This document shows, piece by piece, positions 11,367-20,902 of a DNA stretch of 64,000 nucleotides. Within the stretch, counting starts at the first letter, position 1. Each line of letters begins with the position of its first letter. Made by a program: the position numbers and the translations under genes. The stretch is from contig JANQES010000004.1 in NCBI GenBank assembly GCA_028278205.1, positions 1 through 64,000 on the forward strand, written 5' to 3'. This stretch comes from Rhodothermales bacterium (GTDB taxonomy: Bacteria; Bacteroidota; Rhodothermia; Rhodothermales; Bin80). The notes under the pieces are model-generated. The model was not told where the DNA came from and searched no databases. It saw nothing but the letters and a program-made list of their open reading frames with translations.

Positions 11367-14300
11367 ATGCGTGCACTCTTCTCGAACCGAGTGGGCTTGC
11401 GGTTGGCCCTTATCCTGGTGCTTGGTTCCCTGGCTTTTGTGGATGCGCAGGCACAGGTACGTACCGCTTATACCCTTCAAGGCACCGTCACGGATGATGA
11501 AGGCGTCCCGCTGCCGAACGTCACGATCCGTCTGCCCAATACCTCGCAGGGTACCATCACCGATCTCGACGGCAACTATACGTTCGACTTCACGAGTGCC
11601 GAGGCGTCGGTGGTCGTCGAGTTTAGCTTCGTCGGTTTTGCCACGCAGCGGATTACGGTGACGGCGTCCGGGACGTTCGACATAACGTTGCAGCCGGATA
11701 TCCTGCGCTTCTCCGAAGTGGTCGTCACCGGCACGTCGGGGTTGACCGAGAAGAAGCAACTGGGCAACTCGATCTCGACGGTTGAGGGTGATTTGATTGC
11801 CGAGTCGGGGGCGGTGGATGTGACGGCGGCGCTGTCGGGCAAGATCACCGGGGCGTTGGTCACGCAGACGTCCGGGGCGCCGGCGGGCAGCATTTCGATA
11901 AAACTGCGGGGCACGAGCACCATCAACAGCGATGCCGAGCCGCTCTATATCATCGACGGCGTCATCGTCGATAACAGCTCGCCGGAGCTGGTTTCGGTGG
12001 GCAGCGGCGGCGTGCAAAACCGGCTCGTCGATCTCAATCCGAACGACATCGAGCGTATCGAGGTGATCAAGGGCGCGGCGGCGGCGGCGGTCTACGGGTC
12101 TCGGGCCAGCAACGGCGTCATTCAGATCTTCACCAAACGCGGCGCCAGCGGCGTCCCGCGTGTGACGTACTCGACGAGTTTGCTGATGAACTCCGTCCGC
12201 AAGACCGTCAAAGTCAATGATGCGCCGTTCGACTGGGCCGACCCGACCGATAATTCGAACCTGGATAGAGTCCCTGTCAGTCGTTTCGATTACCAGGATT
12301 ATATCTTCACTGACGGCCTCGGCACGGACAATTACCTGTCTGTTTCAGGCCGGTCGGGCAGCACCAGCTATTTCCTTTCCGGCTCGTATTATTTCAACGA
12401 AGGCATCATCCGCAATTCCGATTTCACCCGAAACACGCTGCGGGTGAACATCGGCCAGACGCTCAACGATTGGGCGATGGTGGACGTGGGCGCGAGCCTC
12501 TCGCGCAGTGCCAGCCATGACATCCCCACCGGCGGGCCGAACTTTTTCGACGGGGCCATCACCACGATCCAGTTTCAGCCCCACATCGCCGATGCCAGCC
12601 CGAACGAACTGGGCGTCTATCCCAACATCGGCAACGCCTTTTTCGGCAATCCCAACGAGATCGTTGATCAGTATGATTTCACCCAGGACGTCAACCGGCT
12701 GACCGGGAGCGTCAAGGTGCTGCTAACGCCTGCTGAAGGGCTGTCCATCGATCTGACGACCGGCTATGACGCCTTCACGCAGGTCGCTCGCGGGTTCAAA
12801 CCCGTCGGCGGGGTGGCGCAGCCGAATGGTTTCTCGCGGCGCGGTGATCTCTCCAAGCAACTCTACAACATCGATCTGAACGTCCGGTACGAGACGCCGC
12901 TTTCCGGGTCGATCACCTCGGTCACCAACGGCGGTGTCACGTATCAATACGATCATTCTGAATCGATCATCAACGAGGCGACCAACCTGGGGCCCATTGT
13001 CGAAACGGTGGATGGCGGGACGATTGTCGCCAGTTCGGACCTGATCGCGGAGCGGAGCCTGCGCGGCGCGTTTTTGCAGGAAACGTTGAGTTTCAAGGAT
13101 CGGATTTTCGTGACCTTCGCCGGGCGCGTGGATGAATCGTCGGTCTTCGGCGATGACAACCGAACGCAGTTTTATCCGAAACTCAGCGGCGCGTACGTGA
13201 TTTCGGATGAGAGCTTCTGGCAGGAGGGACTCTCGAACGTCTTCGACCTGTTCAAAATCAGGGCGTCGTGGGGGAGGGCCGGCAACCTGACGGGCATCGG
13301 TCCTTTCGAGCGGTTCACCAACTATAATCCGATCTCGTTCGGCGGGCAGACAGGGCTGGTGCCCTCGGCCAGCCTGGGCAATCCGGACATCAAGCCGGAG
13401 ACGCAGACCGAGTTCGAAATTGGCGCCGATCTTTCGATGTTTAACAGCCGGCTCGGCCTCGAATTCACCTATTACGACCAGACGATCGACGACTTGCTGC
13501 TCTCGCGGGTGCTCGCGCCGTCGACGGGCGCGACGACGCGCATCGAGAATGTGGGGCAGCTTACGAACAAAGGCATCGAGCTTCTCCTTCGCGGCGTGGT
13601 GTTGCAACGTCCGGGGTTGAACCTGGCCGTGACGGCGCAATTCAGCCGCAACCGCAACGAAGTCACCGATCTGGGCGGCACCCGGTTTGCCATCGGCGGC
13701 TTTACCTCGCAGTGGGCCATCGAAGGCCAGCCGCTGGGCGTCTTCAACTGGCGCGCGTACGCCCGAACACCAGACGGCGAGATCCTGCTGACGCCCGGCG
13801 GCCTGCCGCAGGCCGAACGCGGCGACCAGGCGCTTCAAGACGAGACGGGCAACGGCGCCATGCGCGACGCCAACGGCCAGCCCACCGGCACGCTGCTGCG
13901 CGTCATCGTCGGCGATCCCAACCCGGATTGGACGGGGGCGCTCATCACCGACCTCACCTACAAGCAGTGGTCGTTCCGGATGCAGTGGGACGCCGTGCAA
14001 GGCTTCGACGTGATGAACTGGAACCGCCGCAACTTCGACCGCCACAACTACCGGGGCGGCTACGAATACGGCCTCGAACTCAAAGACGGCTCGACGATCC
14101 CGAAAGGCACCGCCAACGCGCGCGGCAGCGGCCTGATTCTGGAGGAATACGTCGAAGACGGCTCGTTCATCAAGCTGCGCGAGATCGCGCTGGCCTACAC
14201 GCTGCGTCCCAGATCGCGTTGGGTCCGTAGCGCGCAGTTCCGCCTCTCCGGGCGCAACCTCGTCTCGATAGACGACTACCGCAACTACGACCCGGAAGTC

Positions 14301-14396
14301 AGCATCCAGGGCCGCGAGACGGGGATTCGGGGCTTCGACTTCGGCACCGTGCCGATCCCCCGGACGATAGCGCTGGGTGTCACGCTAGGTTTTTGA
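11367..14396 (+). CDS. SusC/RagA-type TonB-linked outer-membrane transporter
   Basis: A TonB-dependent outer-membrane channel of 1009 residues that imports a ligand held by its SusD-type lid. It has a signal peptide ending at DAQAQ, a carboxypeptidase-regulatory-like domain (LQGTVTDDEGVPLPNVTI), then the SusC hallmark plug. The plug shows LYIIDGVIVDN and IEVIKGAAAAAVYGSRASNGVIQI, followed by the 22-strand barrel ending in GVTLGF. The ligand is unknown. The next gene encodes its SusD partner. Length is typical for the family (about 1000). Confidence 0.95.
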   Translation: MRALFSNRVGLRLALILVLGSLAFVDAQAQVRTAYTLQGTVTDDEGVPLPNVTIRLPNTSQGTITDLDGNYTFDFTSAEASVVVEFSFVGFATQRITVTASGTFDITLQPDILRFSEVVVTGTSGLTEKKQLGNSISTVEGDLIAESGAVDVTAALSGKITGALVTQTSGAPAGSISIKLRGTSTINSDAEPLYIIDGVIVDNSSPELVSVGSGGVQNRLVDLNPNDIERIEVIKGAAAAAVYGSRASNGVIQIFTKRGASGVPRVTYSTSLLMNSVRKTVKVNDAPFDWADPTDNSNLDRVPVSRFDYQDYIFTDGLGTDNYLSVSGRSGSTSYFLSGSYYFNEGIIRNSDFTRNTLRVNIGQTLNDWAMVDVGASLSRSASHDIPTGGPNFFDGAITTIQFQPHIADASPNELGVYPNIGNAFFGNPNEIVDQYDFTQDVNRLTGSVKVLLTPAEGLSIDLTTGYDAFTQVARGFKPVGGVAQPNGFSRRGDLSKQLYNIDLNVRYETPLSGSITSVTNGGVTYQYDHSESIINEATNLGPIVETVDGGTIVASSDLIAERSLRGAFLQETLSFKDRIFVTFAGRVDESSVFGDDNRTQFYPKLSGAYVISDESFWQEGLSNVFDLFKIRASWGRAGNLTGIGPFERFTNYNPISFGGQTGLVPSASLGNPDIKPETQTEFEIGADLSMFNSRLGLEFTYYDQTIDDLLLSRVLAPSTGATTRIENVGQLTNKGIELLLRGVVLQRPGLNLAVTAQFSRNRNEVTDLGGTRFAIGGFTSQWAIEGQPLGVFNWRAYARTPDGEILLTPGGLPQAERGDQALQDETGNGAMRDANGQPTGTLLRVIVGDPNPDWTGALITDLTYKQWSFRMQWDAVQGFDVMNWNRRNFDRHNYRGGYEYGLELKDGSTIPKGTANARGSGLILEEYVEDGSFIKLREIALAYTLRPRSRWVRSAQFRLSGRNLVSIDDYRNYDPEVSIQGRETGIRGFDFGTVPIPRTIALGVTLGF

Positions 14397-14397
14397 A

Positions 14398-14535
14398 ATT
14401 TTGGATTTTGGATTTTGGATTGTTTTCTTCGACGATCCTCAGCAAACCAAAAAGCCACGCCGGTCGAGCCGTCTCGGCTTTTTCACTGAGCAGATCGTGC
14501 CAGACTAGAACAATCCAAAATCCAAAATCCAAAAT
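14398..14535. repeat. GGATTTT hairpin element, copy 1
   Basis: Perfect 25-bp terminal inverted repeats (14398-14422 and 14511-14535) are made of GGATTTT units. They enclose an 88-nt core that is itself partly self-complementary (AAAAAGCC against GGCTTTTT). The core resembles that of the element at 33152-33305, which suggests common descent. It separates the susC and susD genes. Confidence 0.9.
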
Positions 14536-14568
14536 CGAGATTTCTACCTAACTACAAGGCTGTACGTC

Positions 14569-15909
14569 ATGAAAAAGACAATCGCCATTCTTGCAACCTG
14601 CCTCGGTCTGACCGTGGCGTTGACATCGTGCGATACGACGTTTGAAAATCCCAACGCGGCCAGCGAAGATCAGGTGCTTTCGAGCGTCGAAGGGCTGCGC
14701 TCGCTGGCCATCGGGATGCGCCGGCAGTATTCGGTGGTCACGTTGAGTTCGGTGATCCGGGCTTCGGGCTTGAGCACGCGGGAGTTCGGCGTGGTGGTGG
14801 GCTTCACCAACCCGCAGGAAATCGAACTCGGCGGCACGGCGCTGCCGGCGGAGAACGGCATCCTGACGGGCCTGTGGTCGAACAACTACCGCGTCATGGG
14901 CATGGCCGAACAACTCATCGACAACGCGGACGTCGTCGGGGAGCCGGCTACGAGTAATGCATTTCGCGCGCTCGGCCACTTCTTCAAAGCCGTGTCGTTG
15001 GGCAACCTCGCCCAGTTTTACGAATCGATGCCCATCAGCGTAGATCCTGACGGCGACGGGGAATTTGTGCCGCGTCAGCAAGCGCTACAGGAGGCCGTGC
15101 AGTTATTAGAGACGGGGCTTTCGGCGTTGGGCGGGCAGCCGGTGCCTGACGATTTCCAGCGCCTCGTCCTGGGCACGACGGATTTCGATCTGAACCTGTG
15201 CATGAACGCCTATCTGGCGCGCTATCAACTTTTTCTGGGCAATAACGACGCGGCGGCAGCGGCAGCCAGCGCCGCGCTGCAAAACCCCTCGGCGAAGTCG
15301 GTCTTTACGTACGACGACGGCAACAGCAACGAAAACCCGCTCTACATCCAGACCACCCTCGAACCGGCTACCTACAAGCCTGTCGATAACTTCGGCCTGG
15401 ACCCCGCCGTCTTCGCCGTCGATCCCAACGATGGCCGGCTGGCTTTTTACCTGAGTCCCGGCGATGAAATCGGCGAGTCGTCGCGCATTCCGGTTGAGGT
15501 GATGCACGGTTTTTTCGACGTCATCGACGAGCCGATCCCGGTGTATCTGCCGGGCGAGATGTATCTGATCCAGGCCGAAGCTGCGGCGCGCAACAACGAC
15601 ATCCCCGGCGCTATCGCCGCGCTGAACCGGGTGTTGGAGAAGACCGACGATCCGTTCGGCGTCAATGCCAATCTGCCGGCTTACAGCGGCCCGCAGACGC
15701 AGGGTGCGCTGCTCCAGGAGATCTTCCGCAACCGCCGCATCGAACTGTTTCTGACGGGCATGAGCCTCGAAGACAGCCGCCGCCTCGGCCAGCCCGAACC
15801 GCCCAATCCGGCCTCCTTCGATTCCTTCAACCGGAATCGCAACTTCTATCCCTATCCCCAGACCGAACGCGACAACAACCCCAATACGCCGCCGAATCCG
15901 AGTATTTAG
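14569..15909 (+). CDS. SusD/RagB-family outer-membrane lipoprotein
   Basis: A surface lipoprotein of 446 residues that caps the SusC barrel and binds ligand. The N-terminus is a lipoprotein signal peptide with lipobox LTSC at about residue 21, followed by ENPN, a common SusD start. Helical TPR-like segments and the C-terminal feature of an R-R-E/I-x-L motif (FRNRRIELFLTG) match the family, as does the acidic end. It pairs with the SusC gene just upstream. Its stop lies 8 nt from the stop of the convergent serine-hydrolase gene. Confidence 0.92.
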   Translation: MKKTIAILATCLGLTVALTSCDTTFENPNAASEDQVLSSVEGLRSLAIGMRRQYSVVTLSSVIRASGLSTREFGVVVGFTNPQEIELGGTALPAENGILTGLWSNNYRVMGMAEQLIDNADVVGEPATSNAFRALGHFFKAVSLGNLAQFYESMPISVDPDGDGEFVPRQQALQEAVQLLETGLSALGGQPVPDDFQRLVLGTTDFDLNLCMNAYLARYQLFLGNNDAAAAAASAALQNPSAKSVFTYDDGNSNENPLYIQTTLEPATYKPVDNFGLDPAVFAVDPNDGRLAFYLSPGDEIGESSRIPVEVMHGFFDVIDEPIPVYLPGEMYLIQAEAAARNNDIPGAIAALNRVLEKTDDPFGVNANLPAYSGPQTQGALLQEIFRNRRIELFLTGMSLEDSRRLGQPEPPNPASFDSFNRNRNFYPYPQTERDNNPNTPPNPSI

Positions 15910-15917
15910 GGAATGTG

Positions 15918-17213
15918 CTAAGGTTCTGGTTCCATTGTTCTCAATACGTCGATCATCAACTCCGTAATCCTTTTTCGCAGCGGCGTCACGGAGTTGTAGT
16001 ACCCCGAATCCGTTACCCCGACGTTTTGCCGATTCGTGAGCAGGATGATGCTCAGGCCATGGGCGGGCACGGCCACGGCGTAGGTGCCCGTGAAGCCGGT
16101 GTGGCCGAACGATCCTTCCGGAAGATTGTCCGCCGGGAGAACATCCGACGACATCGCCCAGCCGAGGCCGTGGCCGAAGCGGTTTTTGGTCAAAAACGTG
16201 TCGATCACCGCTTCGCTGAGGAGCCGTTGGCCGGCGTGGATGCCTTTGTTGAGCAGCAAATCGAGCAAAACCTGCAAGTCTGCCGCTGTAGAGAAAAGGC
16301 CGGCGTGGCTGGCGAGGCCGTTGTGGGCGTGATAGGCATTGCCGTCGTTGACTTCGCCGATCACCACGTACGCGCGCCACTGCTGAAACGCGTCCGGCTC
16401 TTCGTCACACAGATAGCCGAAATCGTCGTCGGCGACCATGCGTTTTTCGAAGGGATTGCCGTGCGACGTCGCGGCGAAGCGGGGACCTTCCGGCGGGGGA
16501 TTGAAGGCCGTCGTTTTGAGGCCAAGCGGATCGTAAAGCGTCGTCGTGAGGAATGCGTCGAGGGGTTGGCCGCTGGCGGCTTCGATCAGATAGCCGAGGA
16601 GCATGAAGCCGAGGTCGCTGTACCGGCGCTGCTTGCCGACGGGATAGGCGAGGGGGAGTTGGCTGATGTAGGCGTACGTTTCTTGCGGTGTTTTGGCGTG
16701 ATAGTAGAGGGGCTTCCATGGATGCAAGCCGCTGCTATGCGAGAGCAGGTGGCGTACGGTGACGCTGTCTTTGGCGGGGCCTCGAAAGGCGGGCAGGTAG
16801 GTATGCACCGGCGCGTCGAGATCAACCTTGCCCTGATCGACCAGGAGCATGAGGCCGAAGGTGGTGGCAAAAACTTTAGTCAACGAGGCCAGGTCGAAAC
16901 GATGCGCTGTGGTCATCGGCGGCGGGTTGTCAAGTCGTTCAGGGCCGTATTCGAACAGTTGGGCAAATCCATAGGCTTTCTCGTGGACGGTCTGGCCGTC
17001 TTTCGAAATAAGCAGCACCGCGCCGGGGATCAGCTCGCCGTCTACGGCAACCTGGAGGAGGCTGTCTGCGGAGGCCAACGCCGGTGGAAAGCCGCTTTCT
17101 TGACCGGAACACGACGTCAAAACGACCAGAAAAAGGGGAAAAAGGGCCATTACAGCCACGAAAGCCTTCGTGGGCTTTCGATCCCCCAAAGCGCTACATG
17201 GTGAGGGTGTCAT
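15918..17213 (-). CDS. Serine hydrolase, class C beta-lactamase/PBP-like lipoprotein
   Basis: The protein has the fold of class C beta-lactamases and DD-peptidases. The nucleophile motif SxxK is present as SLTKVF, followed by YSDLGF (the YxN-like position) and a C-terminal HTGFTG (KTG equivalent). A hydrophobic segment ending in the lipobox LTSC implies a periplasmic or outer-membrane lipoprotein. The frame stays open to 17261; the ATG at 17213 gives a more usual signal-peptide length. The substrate could be peptidoglycan, an ester or an amide, and the sequence does not decide. It lies antisense between two SusC/SusD pairs. Confidence 0.85.
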   Translation of the reverse strand: MTPSPCSALGDRKPTKAFVAVMALFPLFLVVLTSCSGQESGFPPALASADSLLQVAVDGELIPGAVLLISKDGQTVHEKAYGFAQLFEYGPERLDNPPPMTTAHRFDLASLTKVFATTFGLMLLVDQGKVDLDAPVHTYLPAFRGPAKDSVTVRHLLSHSSGLHPWKPLYYHAKTPQETYAYISQLPLAYPVGKQRRYSDLGFMLLGYLIEAASGQPLDAFLTTTLYDPLGLKTTAFNPPPEGPRFAATSHGNPFEKRMVADDDFGYLCDEEPDAFQQWRAYVVIGEVNDGNAYHAHNGLASHAGLFSTAADLQVLLDLLLNKGIHAGQRLLSEAVIDTFLTKNRFGHGLGWAMSSDVLPADNLPEGSFGHTGFTGTYAVAVPAHGLSIILLTNRQNVGVTDSGYYNSVTPLRKRITELMIDVLRTMEPEP

Positions 17214-17646
17214 AGGTTCAGCGGGGATGGAGTCAGCTTCAAATGTGGGGGGCGTCATCACAGCGTGGTAAGGGATTTCCCTACATACTTTACGGAATTT
17301 TTGCGGTAAGCTAAAAATTTTTGCCGTTGTTTAGGAGCAGGCAGGAGGCCTTTCCGGTACCGTTAGCCCGCTGCTTTCGGATCGATTGCTCCCATTTTGC
17401 CGGAAAAACTGCCTTGTATTTCCCCCGCAGCGTGCCGAAAAGAAAGACCATCCCCTCATCTGAACACCTGGGAAACCACTATCGGATATAGCCACCAGCT
17501 CCCACTAACCTGAATCCTGATCGTGGTTTGGCGATGTGATGTTGGCATGTAGCCTCGCTCGGCGAGACTACCCGGAGGCCGGCAGAAGCATCGTGTACTC
17601 CTTCATCACCTGGATCACCCTCGTTAACCCAACCCCGTTACCAGAC
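17214..17646. other. Divergent intergenic region
   Basis: About 430 nt between the serine-hydrolase start and the second susC-like start. It contains an A/T-rich patch near 17310-17325 (CTAAAAATTTTTGCC) that could hold divergent promoters. I see no convincing gene. The upstream extension of the susC frame to 17536 does not resemble a signal peptide. Confidence 0.4.
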
Positions 17647-20600
17647 ATGACAGTACGTTACCGTTCTACGCGCTTACCCTGGCGCGCGGCCCTCATCAAA
17701 AGTATAGCCCTCGTGGCTGTCTTGTTGATCATGGGCGTGCAGGCCGTGAGCGCACAGGTCCACACCGTCAAAGGCACCGTGCTTTCGGTCGTGGACAACA
17801 CGCCTCTGCCTGGTGTCAACATCATCGAGACGGGTACCCTCAATGGGACGGCCACCGGCCTCGACGGCACCTTCACCTTGACGGTATCGAGCCCGAATGC
17901 CTCGCTCTCGGCCTCCTTTGTCGGTTTTGTGACAAAAACCGTCGCCATCAGCGGCCAGTCCGACGTGTCGATTTTGCTCGATGAGGATACGGCGTTGCTC
18001 GAAGAAGTCGTCGTCACAGCCGGCGGTATCGAACGCAAGGAACGCGCCGTCGGCTATGCTGTCTCGGAAGTGGGCGGCGAGCAATTGCGGGAATCTCGCG
18101 AAAACAACGTGGCCAACGCCCTGGCGGGTAAGGTGGCCGGCGTGCTCGTCACGAAACCGGCGACTGGCCCGGCAGGCTCCAGCCGCGTGATCATTCGCGG
18201 TGCCTCGTCGCTCGGCGAAGACAGCCAGCCGCTCTACGTCGTCGATGGTGTGCCCATCGACAACACCACGATTGCCTCGGCCGGTATGTGGGGCGGCTCC
18301 GACGGCGGCGACGGCATCTCGTCGATCAACCCGGACGACATCGAGAAGATCTCGGTCTTGAAAGGCCCCTCGGCGGCAGCGCTCTATGGCACCCGCGCCA
18401 AAAACGGCGTCATCCTCATCACCACCAAACGCGCCCAGCCGGGCATGGGCCTCGGCGTGGAGTTCAGCAGCAACACCACGTTCGAGAACGTGCTGGTGAA
18501 CACCGACTGGCAGGAAGAGTACGGCCAGGGCACACGCGGCCAGAAGCCCGAAACTGCCGACGACGCCCGCACGACCAACCTGTTTGCCTGGGGCGCCCGC
18601 CTCGACGGCTCGCAGGTGATCAACTGGGACGGCCAGATGCGCCCCTACGCGCTCGTCGATGACCGCATCGGGCGGTTTTATGATACGGGCCTGACGGCCA
18701 CCAACAGCCTCGCGCTGACGACTTCGACGCAGAACGCCTCGGTCCGCATGGGCTTTTCGCATCTGAATAACGACGGTATCAGCCCCAACTCGGGCCTGGA
18801 ACGGACGTCGTTCTCGCTGCGTGGCACGGCCAACTTCGGCAGCCGCCTCAGCGCCGACGCCAAGCTCAATTTCGTTCGCGAAAACGTGCAAAACAGGCCG
18901 CGGCTCTCCGACTCACCGGGCAACGCCAACTTCACGGTCTATCAACTGGCGCCCAACGTCGATCCGGTACCGATGCGCGGCACGCAGGAGGCTGACGGCG
19001 GCAGGCCGGGTACGGACGAGAACGACCAGGAACTGGCCGTCACCGGGAGCATCTTCTCGCAGAACCCTTACTTCGCCGCTGAGAACTTCACGGCAGGTGA
19101 CGAAGACCGGCGCCTCATCGGCTTCACCTCGCTGACGTACCAGTTCACGGAATGGCTGTCGCTGATGGGCCGTTTCGGGGGCGACACCTACACCACGCGT
19201 CGCACCAACATCACCCCGTTTGGGACGGGCTATAACCCCCAGGGTAGCCAGAACGAACAGGAGTTTCGGATTACCGAAATCAACACCGACTTTCTGTTGA
19301 TGGCCAACAAGCAACTCTCGTCGGCCATTGGGGTGTCGGCCAACTTTGGCGGCAACATCCTCTATCGGGAGGATGAACGGCTCACGCTCAGCGGCAGCGG
19401 CGGCTTCAACGTGCCGGGTCTTGAGGTCGTCACCAACCAGGCCAACCTCTCCAACGGCTACAACTTGAGCGAAAAGCAGATCAACTCGCTCTACGGCTCA
19501 GCGGAGTTTTCGTACAACGACTACCTGTTCCTGACCGTGACGGCGCGTAACGACTGGTCGTCTACGCTGCCGGTGGATAACAACTCGTACTTCTATCCCT
19601 CGATCAGCGGTAGCTTCGTCTTTTCGGATGCTTTCAGCACGCCGTCGTGGCTGAGCTTCGGTAAAGTGCGCGCGTCGTGGGCGGAAGTCGGCGGCGACAC
19701 CAGCCCGTATCAACTGGCGTTGACCTACAGCCTGCAAGCGAGCCACCTGGGGCAGCCGCGCGGCGCCATCGCCCAGGGGCGGATCCCGCTGGCGGCGCTC
19801 AAGCCGTCGTCGAGTGTGGGCATCGAGGGCGGTTTCGACGTCCGGTTCTTCGACAACCGCCTGGGCGTCGACTTCACGCTGTACTCGCAAACCTCGACCG
19901 ACCAGATCCTGCCGACGACGGTCTCGAACGCCTCGGGCTTCAGCAGCCAGGTGATCAATGCCGGCGAGATCAAAAACTCCGGCTTCGAACTCCTGCTGAC
20001 CACCACGCCGGTCCGCGCGGGCGACTGGCGCTGGGATCTCGACTTCAACATCTCGAAGAACACTAACGAGGTCGTTGAACTCATCGAAGGGCAGACTTCG
20101 TTTGTGCTGGCCGAAAGCCGGTTCCGGGGCAACTTCGTCACGGCGGATGTCGGTGAGCCGTACGGCAGCATCAAAGGCCGCAAGTACCTGCGCCAGAACG
20201 TGCCCGCCGGCGGCTCCGACTGCGACGCCACGGGTCCCATCGTCCACGACAGCAACGGCCTGCCGCTTCGCACCGGTGACCTGTGCGTCCTGGGCAACGG
20301 CACGCCCGACATGCTCGGCGGCATCGCCAACACGGTGCGGTTTAAGAACATCACGCTCAGCGCGCTCGTAGACATGCGCTTTGGCGGCGACATCTTCACC
20401 GTCACCAACAGCTCGGGTTACAGCAACGGCCTGCATAAGAACACGCTCCAGGGCCGCGCCGAAGGCTTCATCGTCGGCGAAGGCGTCGATGAGAACGGCA
20501 ATACCAACACCGTTCAGGCCGACCCGCAGGACTACTGGGGCCGCATCGGCGGGCAGATCGGCGAAGAGTTCGTCTACGACGCCAGCTTCGTCAAGCTGCG

Positions 20601-20826
20601 CGAGTTGCAGGTGAGCTACCGCCTGCCCAACCGGCTCTTTGCCCGCACGCCCATCAAACTGGCGACGGTCTCGCTGGTCGGGCGTAACCTGTGGCTCATC
20701 CACAGCAACGTCGACAACATCGACCCGGAATCGAACTTCAGGGGCGACCAGAATGGTATCGGGCTCGAACACTCCGGGGTGCCGCAAACCAGAAGCATCG
20801 GCTTCAACATCAACGTGCGCCTCTAA
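17647..20826 (+). CDS. SusC/RagA-type TonB-linked outer-membrane transporter (second)
   Basis: A second SusC-family channel of 1059 residues. From the ATG at 17647 there is a clean signal peptide ending at AVSAQ, then the carboxypeptidase-regulatory-like domain (VKGTVLSVVDNTPLPGVNI). The plug follows with LYVVDGVPIDN and ISVLKGPSAAALYGTRAKNGVILITT, then the barrel, ending in GFNINVRL. The frame is open to 17536, but that extension lacks signal-peptide features. It is only distantly like the first SusC at 11367, so the two systems probably import different ligands. Confidence 0.95.
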   Translation: MTVRYRSTRLPWRAALIKSIALVAVLLIMGVQAVSAQVHTVKGTVLSVVDNTPLPGVNIIETGTLNGTATGLDGTFTLTVSSPNASLSASFVGFVTKTVAISGQSDVSILLDEDTALLEEVVVTAGGIERKERAVGYAVSEVGGEQLRESRENNVANALAGKVAGVLVTKPATGPAGSSRVIIRGASSLGEDSQPLYVVDGVPIDNTTIASAGMWGGSDGGDGISSINPDDIEKISVLKGPSAAALYGTRAKNGVILITTKRAQPGMGLGVEFSSNTTFENVLVNTDWQEEYGQGTRGQKPETADDARTTNLFAWGARLDGSQVINWDGQMRPYALVDDRIGRFYDTGLTATNSLALTTSTQNASVRMGFSHLNNDGISPNSGLERTSFSLRGTANFGSRLSADAKLNFVRENVQNRPRLSDSPGNANFTVYQLAPNVDPVPMRGTQEADGGRPGTDENDQELAVTGSIFSQNPYFAAENFTAGDEDRRLIGFTSLTYQFTEWLSLMGRFGGDTYTTRRTNITPFGTGYNPQGSQNEQEFRITEINTDFLLMANKQLSSAIGVSANFGGNILYREDERLTLSGSGGFNVPGLEVVTNQANLSNGYNLSEKQINSLYGSAEFSYNDYLFLTVTARNDWSSTLPVDNNSYFYPSISGSFVFSDAFSTPSWLSFGKVRASWAEVGGDTSPYQLALTYSLQASHLGQPRGAIAQGRIPLAALKPSSSVGIEGGFDVRFFDNRLGVDFTLYSQTSTDQILPTTVSNASGFSSQVINAGEIKNSGFELLLTTTPVRAGDWRWDLDFNISKNTNEVVELIEGQTSFVLAESRFRGNFVTADVGEPYGSIKGRKYLRQNVPAGGSDCDATGPIVHDSNGLPLRTGDLCVLGNGTPDMLGGIANTVRFKNITLSALVDMRFGGDIFTVTNSSGYSNGLHKNTLQGRAEGFIVGEGVDENGNTNTVQADPQDYWGRIGGQIGEEFVYDASFVKLRELQVSYRLPNRLFARTPIKLATVSLVGRNLWLIHSNVDNIDPESNFRGDQNGIGLEHSGVPQTRSIGFNINVRL

Positions 20827-20902
20827 CGGCGACCTCCAAAGCCATGCATCGGTTTGGATGCTTTACCGCACACCCTTTTCGAGCTTAAAACCTGATATCC
20901 CT

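Noticed and set aside
17536..17646. Upstream start for the second SusC protein
   Set aside because: The added residues are not a signal peptide, while the ATG at 17647 is followed by a standard one.
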